Shown here piece by piece: positions 53,644 through 61,682 of a DNA stretch of 64,000 bases; position 1 is the first letter of the stretch; each line of letters opens with the position of its first letter. The stretch is taken from the NCBI GenBank assembly GCA_018970145.1, contig JAGWWY010000004.1:1-64000 (forward strand). Direction: 5' to 3'. Source of the DNA: Gammaproteobacteria bacterium (GTDB lineage: Bacteria; Pseudomonadota; Gammaproteobacteria; Steroidobacterales; Steroidobacteraceae). The translations under genes and the position numbers were made by a program. The notes under the pieces were generated by a model. It saw nothing but the letters and a program-made list of their open reading frames with translations. It ran no database searches and had not been told where the DNA came from.

Positions 53644-54776
53644 AAATCCTCCAACGCAGCGCGCAGCAGATCCACGTGCTCGATTTTCAGGGTGTAGGGT
53701 GGAAGCAGACGCAGGACCTGCGGGTCGGCGCTGGTACCGGCAAGAATGTCCCGCGCGAGAAGGGCAGCTTGAACCTCTTTGGCAGGTCGATCTAAGCGCA
53801 GTCCGTGCAGGAACCCGGCGCCTTGATGTCCAACGACGGGGCCCACGGTGCACGTCTCGCGCAGATAGCGCGAGACCTCGCGCACGTTCGCGAGGAGATC
53901 CTCGGTTTCGATGGCGTCGACCACGGCCTCGATCGCAGCACAAGCCATCGGACCACCACCAAAGGTAGTACCGAGACCTTCGAGCTTCAAAGAGTCGGTC
54001 ACGGGTGGTGACATCAGGAGCGCGCCGCAGGGGAAGCCGTTGCCGAGGGCTTTAGCCGTCGTGATCATGTCGGGCATCACGCGATACATGTTGGCGGCGA
54101 ACGGCCAGCCACTGCGGCCGACACCGATCTGCACTTCATCGAAAATCAACTGCGCGCCCATGAGCGTGCAGCGTTGACGCAGCGCGCCTAGAAATTCTGC
54201 TCCCATGTCGAAGGCGCCGCCGACGCCCTGCACGGGTTCGACGATGACAGCCGCCGTGTCACGCGTGACGAGTTGGCTGATCGCCGCAAGGTCACCGCGC
54301 GGTATGTAGGCAACGCCAAACGGCGTGCGCGGGAACTCGTACCATTTTTTATCCGCACCCCAAGTGACTGCGCCTGCAGCAGCCGTTCGGCCGTGGAAAG
54401 CGCCTTCGACACCGACGATATTCGGTCGTCGTGTCATCTTAAACGCCATGCGAAGTGCGTTCTCATTGGCTTCGGCACCGGAGTTGACGAAGAAAACGCT
54501 GTCAAAATGACCACCGGCGAACTTTGTCAGCTTGTTAGCGGCGCGGACTCGCACTTCCATGGGTACGGCATTACTTTGGAAATTACATAGCCCGGCTTGT
54601 TGCGCGATCGCTTGCGTCCAACCCGGGTGTTTGTATCCGAGCGCTGCGACGGCGTGACCACCATACAAATCTAGGATGCGACGACCATCGCGCGTATGCA
54701 GCCAGACACCTTCGGCATCGACGACTTCGATGGGGTATTGCGCGAACACGGGCGCGAGATGATCGGCGGGGCTCAT
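53640..54776 (-). CDS. argD: Acylornithine aminotransferase
   Basis: 378 residues, class III PLP aminotransferase. It makes N-acylornithine from the semialdehyde using glutamate. Visible: LDLYGGHAVAALGYKHP near residue 36, NSGAEANENALRMA near 98, VEPVQGVGGAFDM near 185, QLIFDEVQIGVGRSG near 215 and the PLP Lys in TTAKALGNGFPCGALL near 243. It can act on acetyl or succinyl substrates in this family. Confidence 0.93.
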   Translation of the reverse strand: MSPADHLAPVFAQYPIEVVDAEGVWLHTRDGRRILDLYGGHAVAALGYKHPGWTQAIAQQAGLCNFQSNAVPMEVRVRAANKLTKFAGGHFDSVFFVNSGAEANENALRMAFKMTRRPNIVGVEGAFHGRTAAAGAVTWGADKKWYEFPRTPFGVAYIPRGDLAAISQLVTRDTAAVIVEPVQGVGGAFDMGAEFLGALRQRCTLMGAQLIFDEVQIGVGRSGWPFAANMYRVMPDMITTAKALGNGFPCGALLMSPPVTDSLKLEGLGTTFGGGPMACAAIEAVVDAIETEDLLANVREVSRYLRETCTVGPVVGHQGAGFLHGLRLDRPAKEVQAALLARDILAGTSADPQVLRLLPPYTLKIEHVDLLRAALEDL

Positions 54777-54809
54777 GAAAGATGTCCTTGTAAATTCCGT
54801 CGGAAAAGC

Positions 54810-55871
54810 TCAGGTCCAGCCCGGTGCCACGGCGGTCAGGCCGCGGTGCTCAGGAAGACCGAGCAAGCGATTCATCCACTGCACGGCACCACCGGCGGCG
54901 CCTTTGTTGAGATTGTCGAGCACACACATCACGGCAATCGTACGACCGTTGCTGGTTGCCGACAGGTTGGCGTAGTTGCTGGCGACCACGTCTTTAATAC
55001 GCGGTGCCGACTCGAGCACTCTCACGAACGGGGAGTGTGAATAGAATGCGCGCAACTTGTCGCGAAGCTCAGCTGTCGTGATCGTGATGCCCGGCGCCAG
55101 CGTTGCTTGCACCGTCACGTGAATGCCTCGGGCGATCGGTGCTGAGTGCGGCACGAACGCAAAATCGGCTTCGATGCCGGAGACGGCTGCGGCGCAAGCC
55201 GTAATTTCCGGAATATGCCGATGCGAGAGCGCGTTGTACGAATAGAGATCGCTGTGTCGGACCGGGTGATGCGTGCCATCCACGGGCTTTCTTCCGGAGC
55301 CTGTACTGCCCGTGATGCCGCTCACGAAGATCGTCGGTGAAACCAGTTTCTCAGCAAGCAGCGGCACCGAGGCGAGCAGTGTAGCCGTCGCGAAGCATCC
55401 GGGATGCGCCACGTGTTTGGCTGGCTGCGTGCGCAGGTGTTCAGGCACGGCACAAACGAAATCTTTGATACGGGCTGCTGCGCCGTGAGCATGATGGTAA
55501 ACAGCGGCATAAGCCTCAGCCGTGCTGTAGCGATAATCTGCTGAGATATCGACCACCCGAGGCGCGGTGCCCGCGACCTCGGCAGATTCGAGCAAGCGAT
55601 CGATCAAAGCGGCGCTCACGCCGTGTGGTGCTGCTGAGAACAAGGCGGATATCGGCAGGGTACTGATCAGTGCCGTCAACTCGGCTTCCGAACAGAAGGT
55701 GAGTTCGCCGAGCGCGGGTGCCAGATGCGGAAACGCTTTGGCAACCGACTCGCCAGGCTGAGAGTCGGAGAGAATTCCGGCGATCTCGAGATCCGGATGC
55801 GCAACGAGCAAGCGCAGCAGTTCACCCGCTACGTAACCGGTTCCACCCAGAATGAGCGCAGGGGTTTTCAT
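54810..55871 (-). CDS. argC: N-acyl-gamma-glutamyl-phosphate reductase
   Basis: 353 residues. NADPH-binding ILGGTGYVAGELLRLL at the N-terminus and the catalytic Cys in AHPGCFATATLLASVP near residue 153. GITGSTGSGRKPVDGTHHP and HRHIPEI are typical. Reduces N-acylglutamyl phosphate to the semialdehyde. Start forms a TGATG junction with the DUF1611 gene. Confidence 0.95.
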   Translation of the reverse strand: MKTPALILGGTGYVAGELLRLLVAHPDLEIAGILSDSQPGESVAKAFPHLAPALGELTFCSEAELTALISTLPISALFSAAPHGVSAALIDRLLESAEVAGTAPRVVDISADYRYSTAEAYAAVYHHAHGAAARIKDFVCAVPEHLRTQPAKHVAHPGCFATATLLASVPLLAEKLVSPTIFVSGITGSTGSGRKPVDGTHHPVRHSDLYSYNALSHRHIPEITACAAAVSGIEADFAFVPHSAPIARGIHVTVQATLAPGITITTAELRDKLRAFYSHSPFVRVLESAPRIKDVVASNYANLSATSNGRTIAVMCVLDNLNKGAAGGAVQWMNRLLGLPEHRGLTAVAPGWT

Positions 55872-56950
55872 CAGTTCGCTGCCGCTACCGGAAATTTTGC
55901 ATCGAGACCGATGGCCGAGATCACGCAGTCACCGAGCGCCGCACCGTCGCTCAGGGCGTTGTGAGCCGGCACTTTCATTTGATCGCGGATGATGTCGACG
56001 CCGACGGCATTGTCGGTGGCGGGGCCTGTGACGGCGCAAGGCTCGATACCGAAGCGCTCTCGCAGCAGCTTCACGCCACCCCACGCCGCGACCGGATCGT
56101 TGGCCGACAGCACGACACCGGTCAGCGCCTTGCGGATATCGTCGCACTCGAGAATCGAGTCGACGCCGTATGTGCCGAGAATGCCGTCGCCGAGTTCGAA
56201 GACGATGACATCCGGCTTCTTCGCCGAGATTTCAGTGATCATCGTACGCGTAAGCGCAGGGCCCACGGCACGCGTGGTCGTGATGATGCCGAGATCGGTG
56301 AAGATCATCGAGTTGCGGGCGCCGGCATCTTCCATCGCCAAGATATCGCGACGCAGTGATACGCCGGTCGCCTTGAACACATCGACGGTGAGACCGCGAT
56401 GGCGCATACGACTGACCATCTGGCAGGCCGCTGCTGTTTTACCCGCTTCCATGCAGGTGCCCGCCAGCGCGACGACCGGCACACCGTGAGTCTCTAGCGG
56501 CGCATTCAGATCGAGCTTTCGATAGCCTGCGCGCGCTGGCACGCCGATGCGTTCACCGAGATAGGGGAAGGTGAGCACGACACCCAGCACCTTACAGTCG
56601 AAGGGTTTGCCTTTGTCGGGATTGGCTGAGTCGCAGATGCCGAGCACGCCACCGATGTTGAGCATCTGGATGACATCACCGGCTTTGAGCGTTTCGGGCA
56701 CGTGTCCGGAAAAACCGAAAAGTGCTTTGCGATGACCCAGTGCACCCACGACGATATCGCCCTTGTTGACCTTGGCCATGCGGCCACTCGTCAATTCGAG
56801 CGTGTTGTAGTTGGCTTTGCTCGTGAGTATTTCCACGACGACTACGATGCCCTCTTCGGAGGGCAAGTTGTCGGTGGAGATACGCAATTCGTGGCCGAGA
56901 CCACAGGCTTGAGTGACCGAGGCCACCTTATCGACGACGATGGTTCGCAT
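55871..56950 (-). CDS. DUF1611 (DgcN-related) P-loop protein in the arginine operon
   Basis: 359 residues. The N-terminal domain (about 1-140) is followed by a P-loop domain with LAGTCMEAGKTAAACQMVSRM near residue 165 and downstream FELGDGILGTYGVDSIL near 250. A characterised DUF1611 member, DgcN, N-acetylates D-glutamate. This one sits between argG and argC with no gap to argG, while no argA or argJ is nearby. It is therefore a candidate for the first, glutamate N-acylating step. The fold is clear; the function is inference. Confidence 0.85.
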   Translation of the reverse strand: MRTIVVDKVASVTQACGLGHELRISTDNLPSEEGIVVVVEILTSKANYNTLELTSGRMAKVNKGDIVVGALGHRKALFGFSGHVPETLKAGDVIQMLNIGGVLGICDSANPDKGKPFDCKVLGVVLTFPYLGERIGVPARAGYRKLDLNAPLETHGVPVVALAGTCMEAGKTAAACQMVSRMRHRGLTVDVFKATGVSLRRDILAMEDAGARNSMIFTDLGIITTTRAVGPALTRTMITEISAKKPDVIVFELGDGILGTYGVDSILECDDIRKALTGVVLSANDPVAAWGGVKLLRERFGIEPCAVTGPATDNAVGVDIIRDQMKVPAHNALSDGAALGDCVISAIGLDAKFPVAAAN

Positions 56951-58171
56951 TTAGTTTGACTCCCCTGCGGCCGCGCGTTCGCCGGCTCGACGATGAAACA
57001 CACCCGTGAGGCCCACGATGCGCGAGAAACCGAGTGCATCGGCTGCGGTCCATTCGCCTGTCGCTTCGCCGTAGACCCCTTTCGAGGCCGCCATCAAGGA
57101 GTAGGGTGAGTCCACGCCTTCGATGAAAAGCGAACCCGGTCGAAACAGCACGTTCACGATGCCTGTGACGCGTTCCTGCGATTGTAGGAAAAGGGCTTCG
57201 ATATCGCGGCAGACCGGATCAAGCAACTGACCCTCGTGTACCCAATCGCCGTAAGGACCTGCCAACATTTCTTTGATACGCTGCTGTCGACCCGTCAGTA
57301 CGAGCTTTTCGAGCTCGCGATGGGCATTGAGCAACACCTCGGCGGCGGGCGCCTCGAACGCGACGCGACCCTTGGTGCCGATGATGGTGTCGCCCAAGTG
57401 AATGCCGCGACCGATACCGTAGGGCCCAGCCAACTGCTCGAGGCGCTCGATGACCTCGACAGCGGTCATGGTTTGACCATCGATACCGCAGGGAACACCC
57501 CGATCGAAACGAATGACATGGCGTGCGGGCGCCCTCGGTTGCGTGAAGGCGTCTTTGGAGAGCACCCACGCATCGTCGGGGATGCCACCCTGCGAGGTCA
57601 GCGTTTCCTTGCCGCCGATACTGACGCCCCAGAGACCGCGATTGATCGAGTATGCGGCGCCGTGCGGCGGGACCGGCAGTTGCCGCGCAGTGAGAAAATC
57701 GAGCTCTTCCTGACGTTTGAAGTGCCGGTCGCGTACGGGCGCGATGACCTCGAGCTCGGGGGCGAGTGTGCGCAGCGCCACTTCGAATCGCACCTGATCA
57801 TTGCCGGCTGCCGTGCAACCATGCGCGATGCTGCCGGTGCCAAGCTCGCGCGCCATGCGAGCGATGATTTGTGCCTGCATTACTCGCTCTGCGCCGACCG
57901 ACAGCGGATAGAGCTGGCCGCGACGGACGTTCCCCATGATCAAAAAACGCAGCACCTGCTCGAAGTAGTTGGCGCGCGCATCGATCTGGTGATGCTCCGA
58001 TGCGCCGAGCGCCAAGGCGCGTTCGTGCAGCGTCTTCGCCGCTGCGGCATCGATACCTCCCGTATCGACCGTGACGGTGATGATCGGGCGCCGATACTCC
58101 TCTTTCAGCCACGGAACAAGGAAAGAGGTGTCGAGGCCGCCGGAATAGGCGAGAACGATCGGTTGGGACAT
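56951..58171 (-). CDS. argG: Argininosuccinate synthase
   Basis: 406 residues. The PP-loop SGGLDTS opens the protein (LAYSGGLDTSFLVPWL), and the second signature GSIAHGCTAAGNDQVRFE is near residue 115. It couples citrulline and aspartate using ATP. AAGERAAAGE tail is Ala-rich. AAGGA upstream. Placed 9 bp after argR and directly before the DUF1611 gene. Confidence 0.95.
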   Translation of the reverse strand: MSQPIVLAYSGGLDTSFLVPWLKEEYRRPIITVTVDTGGIDAAAAKTLHERALALGASEHHQIDARANYFEQVLRFLIMGNVRRGQLYPLSVGAERVMQAQIIARMARELGTGSIAHGCTAAGNDQVRFEVALRTLAPELEVIAPVRDRHFKRQEELDFLTARQLPVPPHGAAYSINRGLWGVSIGGKETLTSQGGIPDDAWVLSKDAFTQPRAPARHVIRFDRGVPCGIDGQTMTAVEVIERLEQLAGPYGIGRGIHLGDTIIGTKGRVAFEAPAAEVLLNAHRELEKLVLTGRQQRIKEMLAGPYGDWVHEGQLLDPVCRDIEALFLQSQERVTGIVNVLFRPGSLFIEGVDSPYSLMAASKGVYGEATGEWTAADALGFSRIVGLTGVFHRRAGERAAAGESN

Positions 58172-58180
58172 GGAGGATCC

Positions 58181-58633
58181 TTAAAGACGAAATAGCTTGC
58201 GCAGGCGTACCACGAGTGTGGTTTGGGCTTCGCCGGAATCGGTGGCGATGAAGATGGTGTCATCGCCCGAAATGGTGCCGACGACTTCAGGCCACGCGGC
58301 TTTGTCGATGGCGATGGCGACGCTTTGCGCAGCGCCAATCGTGGTTCGCAGTACCGTCAGGGCTGCGCCGGCTGTCGCCACACCCCGCACGAACTGGCGC
58401 AGGGTGTCGAAGTCATCGAGCGTCCGGGACGACTCTTCGGACGGCGGCAGGTAGCGACCGCTCGCTTTCAAGACGCCGAGTTCCCGCAGATCGCGACTGA
58501 CGGAGGACTGGGTGACATCGTGACCGGCCTCGCGCAGCAGGCGCACCAACTCGTCCTGCTTGCGCACGGGTGCGCCGCGCAGGATGCGCAGGATGGCCTC
58601 GCGGCGGTGCGGGTGGTGGGGGTCGGCTTGCAT
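58181..58633 (-). CDS. argR: ArgR, arginine repressor
   Basis: 150 residues. N-terminal winged helix ([24 protein letters not shown]) binds ARG boxes; the C-terminal oligomerisation and arginine-binding domain includes [17 protein letters not shown]. First gene of the arginine operon. The ATG at 58633 has no Shine-Dalgarno, and the predicted transcription start is only about 6 nt upstream, so the mRNA may be nearly leaderless. Confidence 0.93.
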   Translation of the reverse strand: MQADPHHPHRREAILRILRGAPVRKQDELVRLLREAGHDVTQSSVSRDLRELGVLKASGRYLPPSEESSRTLDDFDTLRQFVRGVATAGAALTVLRTTIGAAQSVAIAIDKAAWPEVVGTISGDDTIFIATDSGEAQTTLVVRLRKLFRL

Positions 58634-58638
58634 AAAAT

Positions 58639-58674
58639 TTCACGAATAGTGAATAAAGATGCAAGATCTGTCAA
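58639..58674 (-). promoter_or_regulatory. Promoter and ARG-box-like operator of the arginine operon
   Basis: On the minus strand TTGACA (58674-58669), a 17-bp spacer and CACTAT (58651-58646) form a good sigma-70 promoter. Between them TGCATCTTTATTCA (58663-58650) matches 12 of 14 core positions of the ARG box TGAATWWWWATTCA. An overlapping dyad TTCAC-GAATA-GTGAA lies at 58639-58653. ArgR bound here would block its own promoter. Confidence 0.75.
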
Positions 58675-58683
58675 TAGAGGCAG

Positions 58684-59943
58684 CTAGTTTTGCAGGGCCG
58701 TGATCCGTTCCACTATTGGGGGGTGTGAGTAGTGGAAGCGCACGTAGATCGGATCAGGGGTCAACGTGACAGCGTTGTCCTCGGTCAGCTTCACCAGCGC
58801 CTGCACGAGCGCCGGGGCACTCGCTTGCTGCTTGGCGTAAGCGTCAGCCTGAAACTCGTGCCGCCTCGAAGCTGCGCTCCAGAGCGGTTCGATCAGTGGC
58901 GAGAGGGTTGGAATCACGAGCAGGAACAGCAGGATCGCGAGTGCATCGTTCGGCAGCGCGGCATTCGGGGTGACGCCTAGGCCGACGAAGAAGACCGGCT
59001 GCATCGAAAGCCAGCCCAAGGCCGCGAAGCCAACGAGCGTCAGGGCGAAAATCGAAATCAGACTCTTGCGTAAATGGCGGTGGTGAAAGTGGCCAAGTTC
59101 ATGCGCGAGCACGGCTTCGAGCTCGTCGTGGGAAAGTCGTTCGAGCAGCGTGTCGTAGAACACCACGCGCTTGGCTTTGCCGAGCCCCGTGAAGTAGGCG
59201 TTCGATTCGGCGGAGCGTTTACTACCGTCCATCACGAATAGGCCCTCGGCCGCGAAACCACAGCGCTGCATCAGCGCCTGAACGCGCTCTTTCAGGGTAT
59301 CGTCCGCCAGCGGTTCGAATTGATTGAACAACGGAGCGATCCAAATCGGGTAGATCACCATGAGCAGCAGGTTGAAGATCACCCAGGCAGCCCAAGCCCA
59401 GAGCCACCACGTTGCTCCTGCAGTGCCCATCAACCAAAGCACCAGTGCGATCAAGGGCAGGCCGATCAACGAGCTGACGAATAAATTTTTGATTAAATCG
59501 GCCAGCCATATGCCGAGCGACATGCGGTTGAATCCAAATCGCTGCTCGATACGGAAATGGCTGTACCAATCCAGCGGCAGTTCGATGACTCCGCCAATCA
59601 AAGAAAAAATGAAAATGAACGCTATCTGGTAGCCGATGCCGCCGAGCGTGATCCCGTATGGCTGCAACAGCAGATTGAGCGATTCGAGACCGCCGAGAAG
59701 TGTCCAGCCGAACAGCATCGCGATCGACAGGATCGTATGTACGACGCTGAAGTTTTGTCTTGCAATGGTGTAGTCGGCCGCCTTCTGGTGTGCCTCGAGC
59801 GAAATTCGGCTGCTGAAGGCGCTCGGGACCGTAGCACGATGGCGTTGGACATATTGGATCTGCCTTCGCGTCAGCCATAGTTGCAAGAGGGTGGCGACGA
59901 CGACGAGTCCGATGAAGAGCATGGTTATGACGTTAGCGTCCAT
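58684..59943 (-). CDS. M48 CAAX-type membrane zinc protease (Ste24-like)
   Basis: 419 residues from ATG 59943 (ATG 59952 is equally possible; neither has a good ribosome binding site). Several membrane helices surround the zinc site VLAHELGHFHHRHL near residue 280, with the third ligand Glu in SRRHEFQADAYAKQQ near 350. The N-terminal CAAX-protease-like half is present (Ste24 layout). Bacterial members cleave membrane or exported proteins; the target is unknown. Confidence 0.88.
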   Translation of the reverse strand: MDANVITMLFIGLVVVATLLQLWLTRRQIQYVQRHRATVPSAFSSRISLEAHQKAADYTIARQNFSVVHTILSIAMLFGWTLLGGLESLNLLLQPYGITLGGIGYQIAFIFIFSLIGGVIELPLDWYSHFRIEQRFGFNRMSLGIWLADLIKNLFVSSLIGLPLIALVLWLMGTAGATWWLWAWAAWVIFNLLLMVIYPIWIAPLFNQFEPLADDTLKERVQALMQRCGFAAEGLFVMDGSKRSAESNAYFTGLGKAKRVVFYDTLLERLSHDELEAVLAHELGHFHHRHLRKSLISIFALTLVGFAALGWLSMQPVFFVGLGVTPNAALPNDALAILLFLLVIPTLSPLIEPLWSAASRRHEFQADAYAKQQASAPALVQALVKLTEDNAVTLTPDPIYVRFHYSHPPIVERITALQN

Positions 59944-59962
59944 GCCCGTCATGATACCGAAA

Positions 59963-60002
59963 GGTTCGAGCCCGTCAGGTTTGACCTAACCAGGCTCGAA
60001 CC
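59963..60002. repeat. 10-bp inverted repeat between phoD and the M48 gene
   Basis: GGTTCGAGCC at 59963-59972 and GGCTCGAACC at 59993-60002 with a 20-nt loop containing AGGT/ACCT. It follows the phoD stop (60019). No T-run is present; it could slow or end transcription, or mask the M48 leader. Confidence 0.6.
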
Positions 60003-60018
60003 GTTCACGTGAGAGTGC

Positions 60019-61635
60019 TCAGCCCTCGATCAAGCGCCGCTCTCCGTGACGCACGCGCAGGCTCCGCGTCTCAGCGAGCTCCGTGGACCTCTCACGGATC
60101 GTCTTCATGAAGTGGAACTGACCCACTGCCTGATCGCGGCCCAACAAAATGCTGGTGTAGCCACGCTGGTGGGTGTTGCTGAACACGAGCCCCGGATTCG
60201 TAGCCTGCAGTGCCGCGGCGACATCGGTCGGCGCGCCGCGGCGCAGATAACTCTCAAACCCGGGCGAAGTCACCGAGTGTGTGGCGAACTCGACACCGGC
60301 TGCGGTATTACCGAGCGATAAATTCTGGGCCCACGCATTATGGCTATCGCCTGCGAGCACGATCGGGTTTGCGCCCGCCTCGAGCGAGTCTTGCAGCAGC
60401 CTCGTTCGAGCCGCTGGAAAACCGCCCCAGCTGTCGAAGTTGTACGGCAAGCCGAGTTTGGCGGCGACGAGACCGGCTGCCATGCGACGCTTCAAGAACT
60501 CTGGCGCGTCCTCGGGCAACCACTGACCCACCTGTTGCGGCGCGACGATTTCGCCCATGACGATCTGTTGGGAAACGATCTGCCAACGCGTCTTCGATTG
60601 CGTGGACTTACGCAGGTTTTCCTTGAGCCACGATTCCTGTTGCATACCGAGCAGCGTTCGTGCCGGGTCGCGCAGCACACCATCTCGAAAGTTGAGCAGT
60701 GCCTTGGCGATATCGGGCTGATCTTTCAGCGCAGCTTCGAGACTCGGTGGTGCACTGCGACCGCTGATCCGCGTTTCGAGTTTGAAGAGCGTGGCGAGGT
60801 CGCCGATCTGATAGCTGCCAAAGCGATCGTCCGAAACGGGCATCCATTCCCGATAGACGCGCTCGGCGATCGCTTTGCGTGTCTCCCAATCACCTTCCTT
60901 GTCGGCTTGGTGGTTCTCAGCACCGCCGACCCACGCATCGTTAGTCAACTCGTGATCATCCCACTGCGCAATCATGGGATAACTTTGATGTAGCTTTTGC
61001 AGATCCGGATCGAGGCGATACGACGCGTAGCGCAAGCGGTAGTCAGCGAGTGTGACCATCTCGTGCGCCGGTTCGATCACGCGGCCCGTAAGCGTCTCGC
61101 CAACCGAGGGGTAGGTGCCGATCGCATACTCATACAAATAATCGCCGACGTGCACGATGAGATCGAGGTCGTTGCGTTCGCAAGCATGCGCATAGGCATT
61201 GAACCAACCGAAGGGCAGGTTTGAGCAAGAGAAGAGACCGATACCAAATTTGTCGAGTGAGCCGTTTGGCAGGGTGCGCGTACGGCCGACAACACTACGA
61301 GTGCCATCCGGCGCGACGAAGCGATAGTAGTACCAGCGCCCCGGAGCTAGACCTTTGACAATCACTTTAGCGGTGTAGTCTCGATCAGGGGCAGCGACGA
61401 CTTCGGCGCCGGTCACGAGCTTCTGGAACATCGCATCGCTGGCCACTTCTGCCCGCAGCTTGACATCGGCCTCGCCGACGAATCGTGTCCATAGCAGTAC
61501 CGAATTCGCCGACGGCTCACCACTTGCGACACCATGCGTGAAGCCTTGACGCAGGAACATGCCAGCAACGCCCGGCAGCGCCATGGCGCCGAGACCCAAT
61601 ACGCCAGCTTGGATGAGCCGTCTACGATCGATCAT
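60019..61635 (-). CDS. phoD: Exported alkaline phosphatase D (PhoD)
   Basis: 538 residues from ATG 61635 (GGAG upstream; the frame continues to 61662). Tat signal IDRRRLIQAGVLGLGAMALPG. The PhoD metal site is complete: HVGDYLYEYA, QWDDHELTNDAW, ASGEPSANSVLLWTR near the start and LAGDSHNAWAQNL near residue 420. Releases phosphate from mono- and diesters outside the cytoplasm. Follows a TonB-dependent receptor gene by 40 bp. Confidence 0.94.
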   Translation of the reverse strand: MIDRRRLIQAGVLGLGAMALPGVAGMFLRQGFTHGVASGEPSANSVLLWTRFVGEADVKLRAEVASDAMFQKLVTGAEVVAAPDRDYTAKVIVKGLAPGRWYYYRFVAPDGTRSVVGRTRTLPNGSLDKFGIGLFSCSNLPFGWFNAYAHACERNDLDLIVHVGDYLYEYAIGTYPSVGETLTGRVIEPAHEMVTLADYRLRYASYRLDPDLQKLHQSYPMIAQWDDHELTNDAWVGGAENHQADKEGDWETRKAIAERVYREWMPVSDDRFGSYQIGDLATLFKLETRISGRSAPPSLEAALKDQPDIAKALLNFRDGVLRDPARTLLGMQQESWLKENLRKSTQSKTRWQIVSQQIVMGEIVAPQQVGQWLPEDAPEFLKRRMAAGLVAAKLGLPYNFDSWGGFPAARTRLLQDSLEAGANPIVLAGDSHNAWAQNLSLGNTAAGVEFATHSVTSPGFESYLRRGAPTDVAAALQATNPGLVFSNTHQRGYTSILLGRDQAVGQFHFMKTIRERSTELAETRSLRVRHGERRLIEG

Positions 61636-61651
61636 GTCTGTACTCCAAATC

Positions 61652-61682
61652 GCGTCAATCAAAAAATAGCGTCAATCAAAAA
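61652..61682. repeat. 14-bp direct repeat at the 3' end of the TonB receptor gene
   Basis: GCGTCAATCAAAAA occurs at 61652-61665 and 61669-61682 with a 17-bp period. The second copy contains the receptor's stop codon, so the first looks like a small tandem duplication of the gene end. Confidence 0.7.

Noticed and set aside
57236-58195. 319-codon open frame opposite argG
   Set aside because: Antisense shadow in the high-GC argG gene, with no family features.
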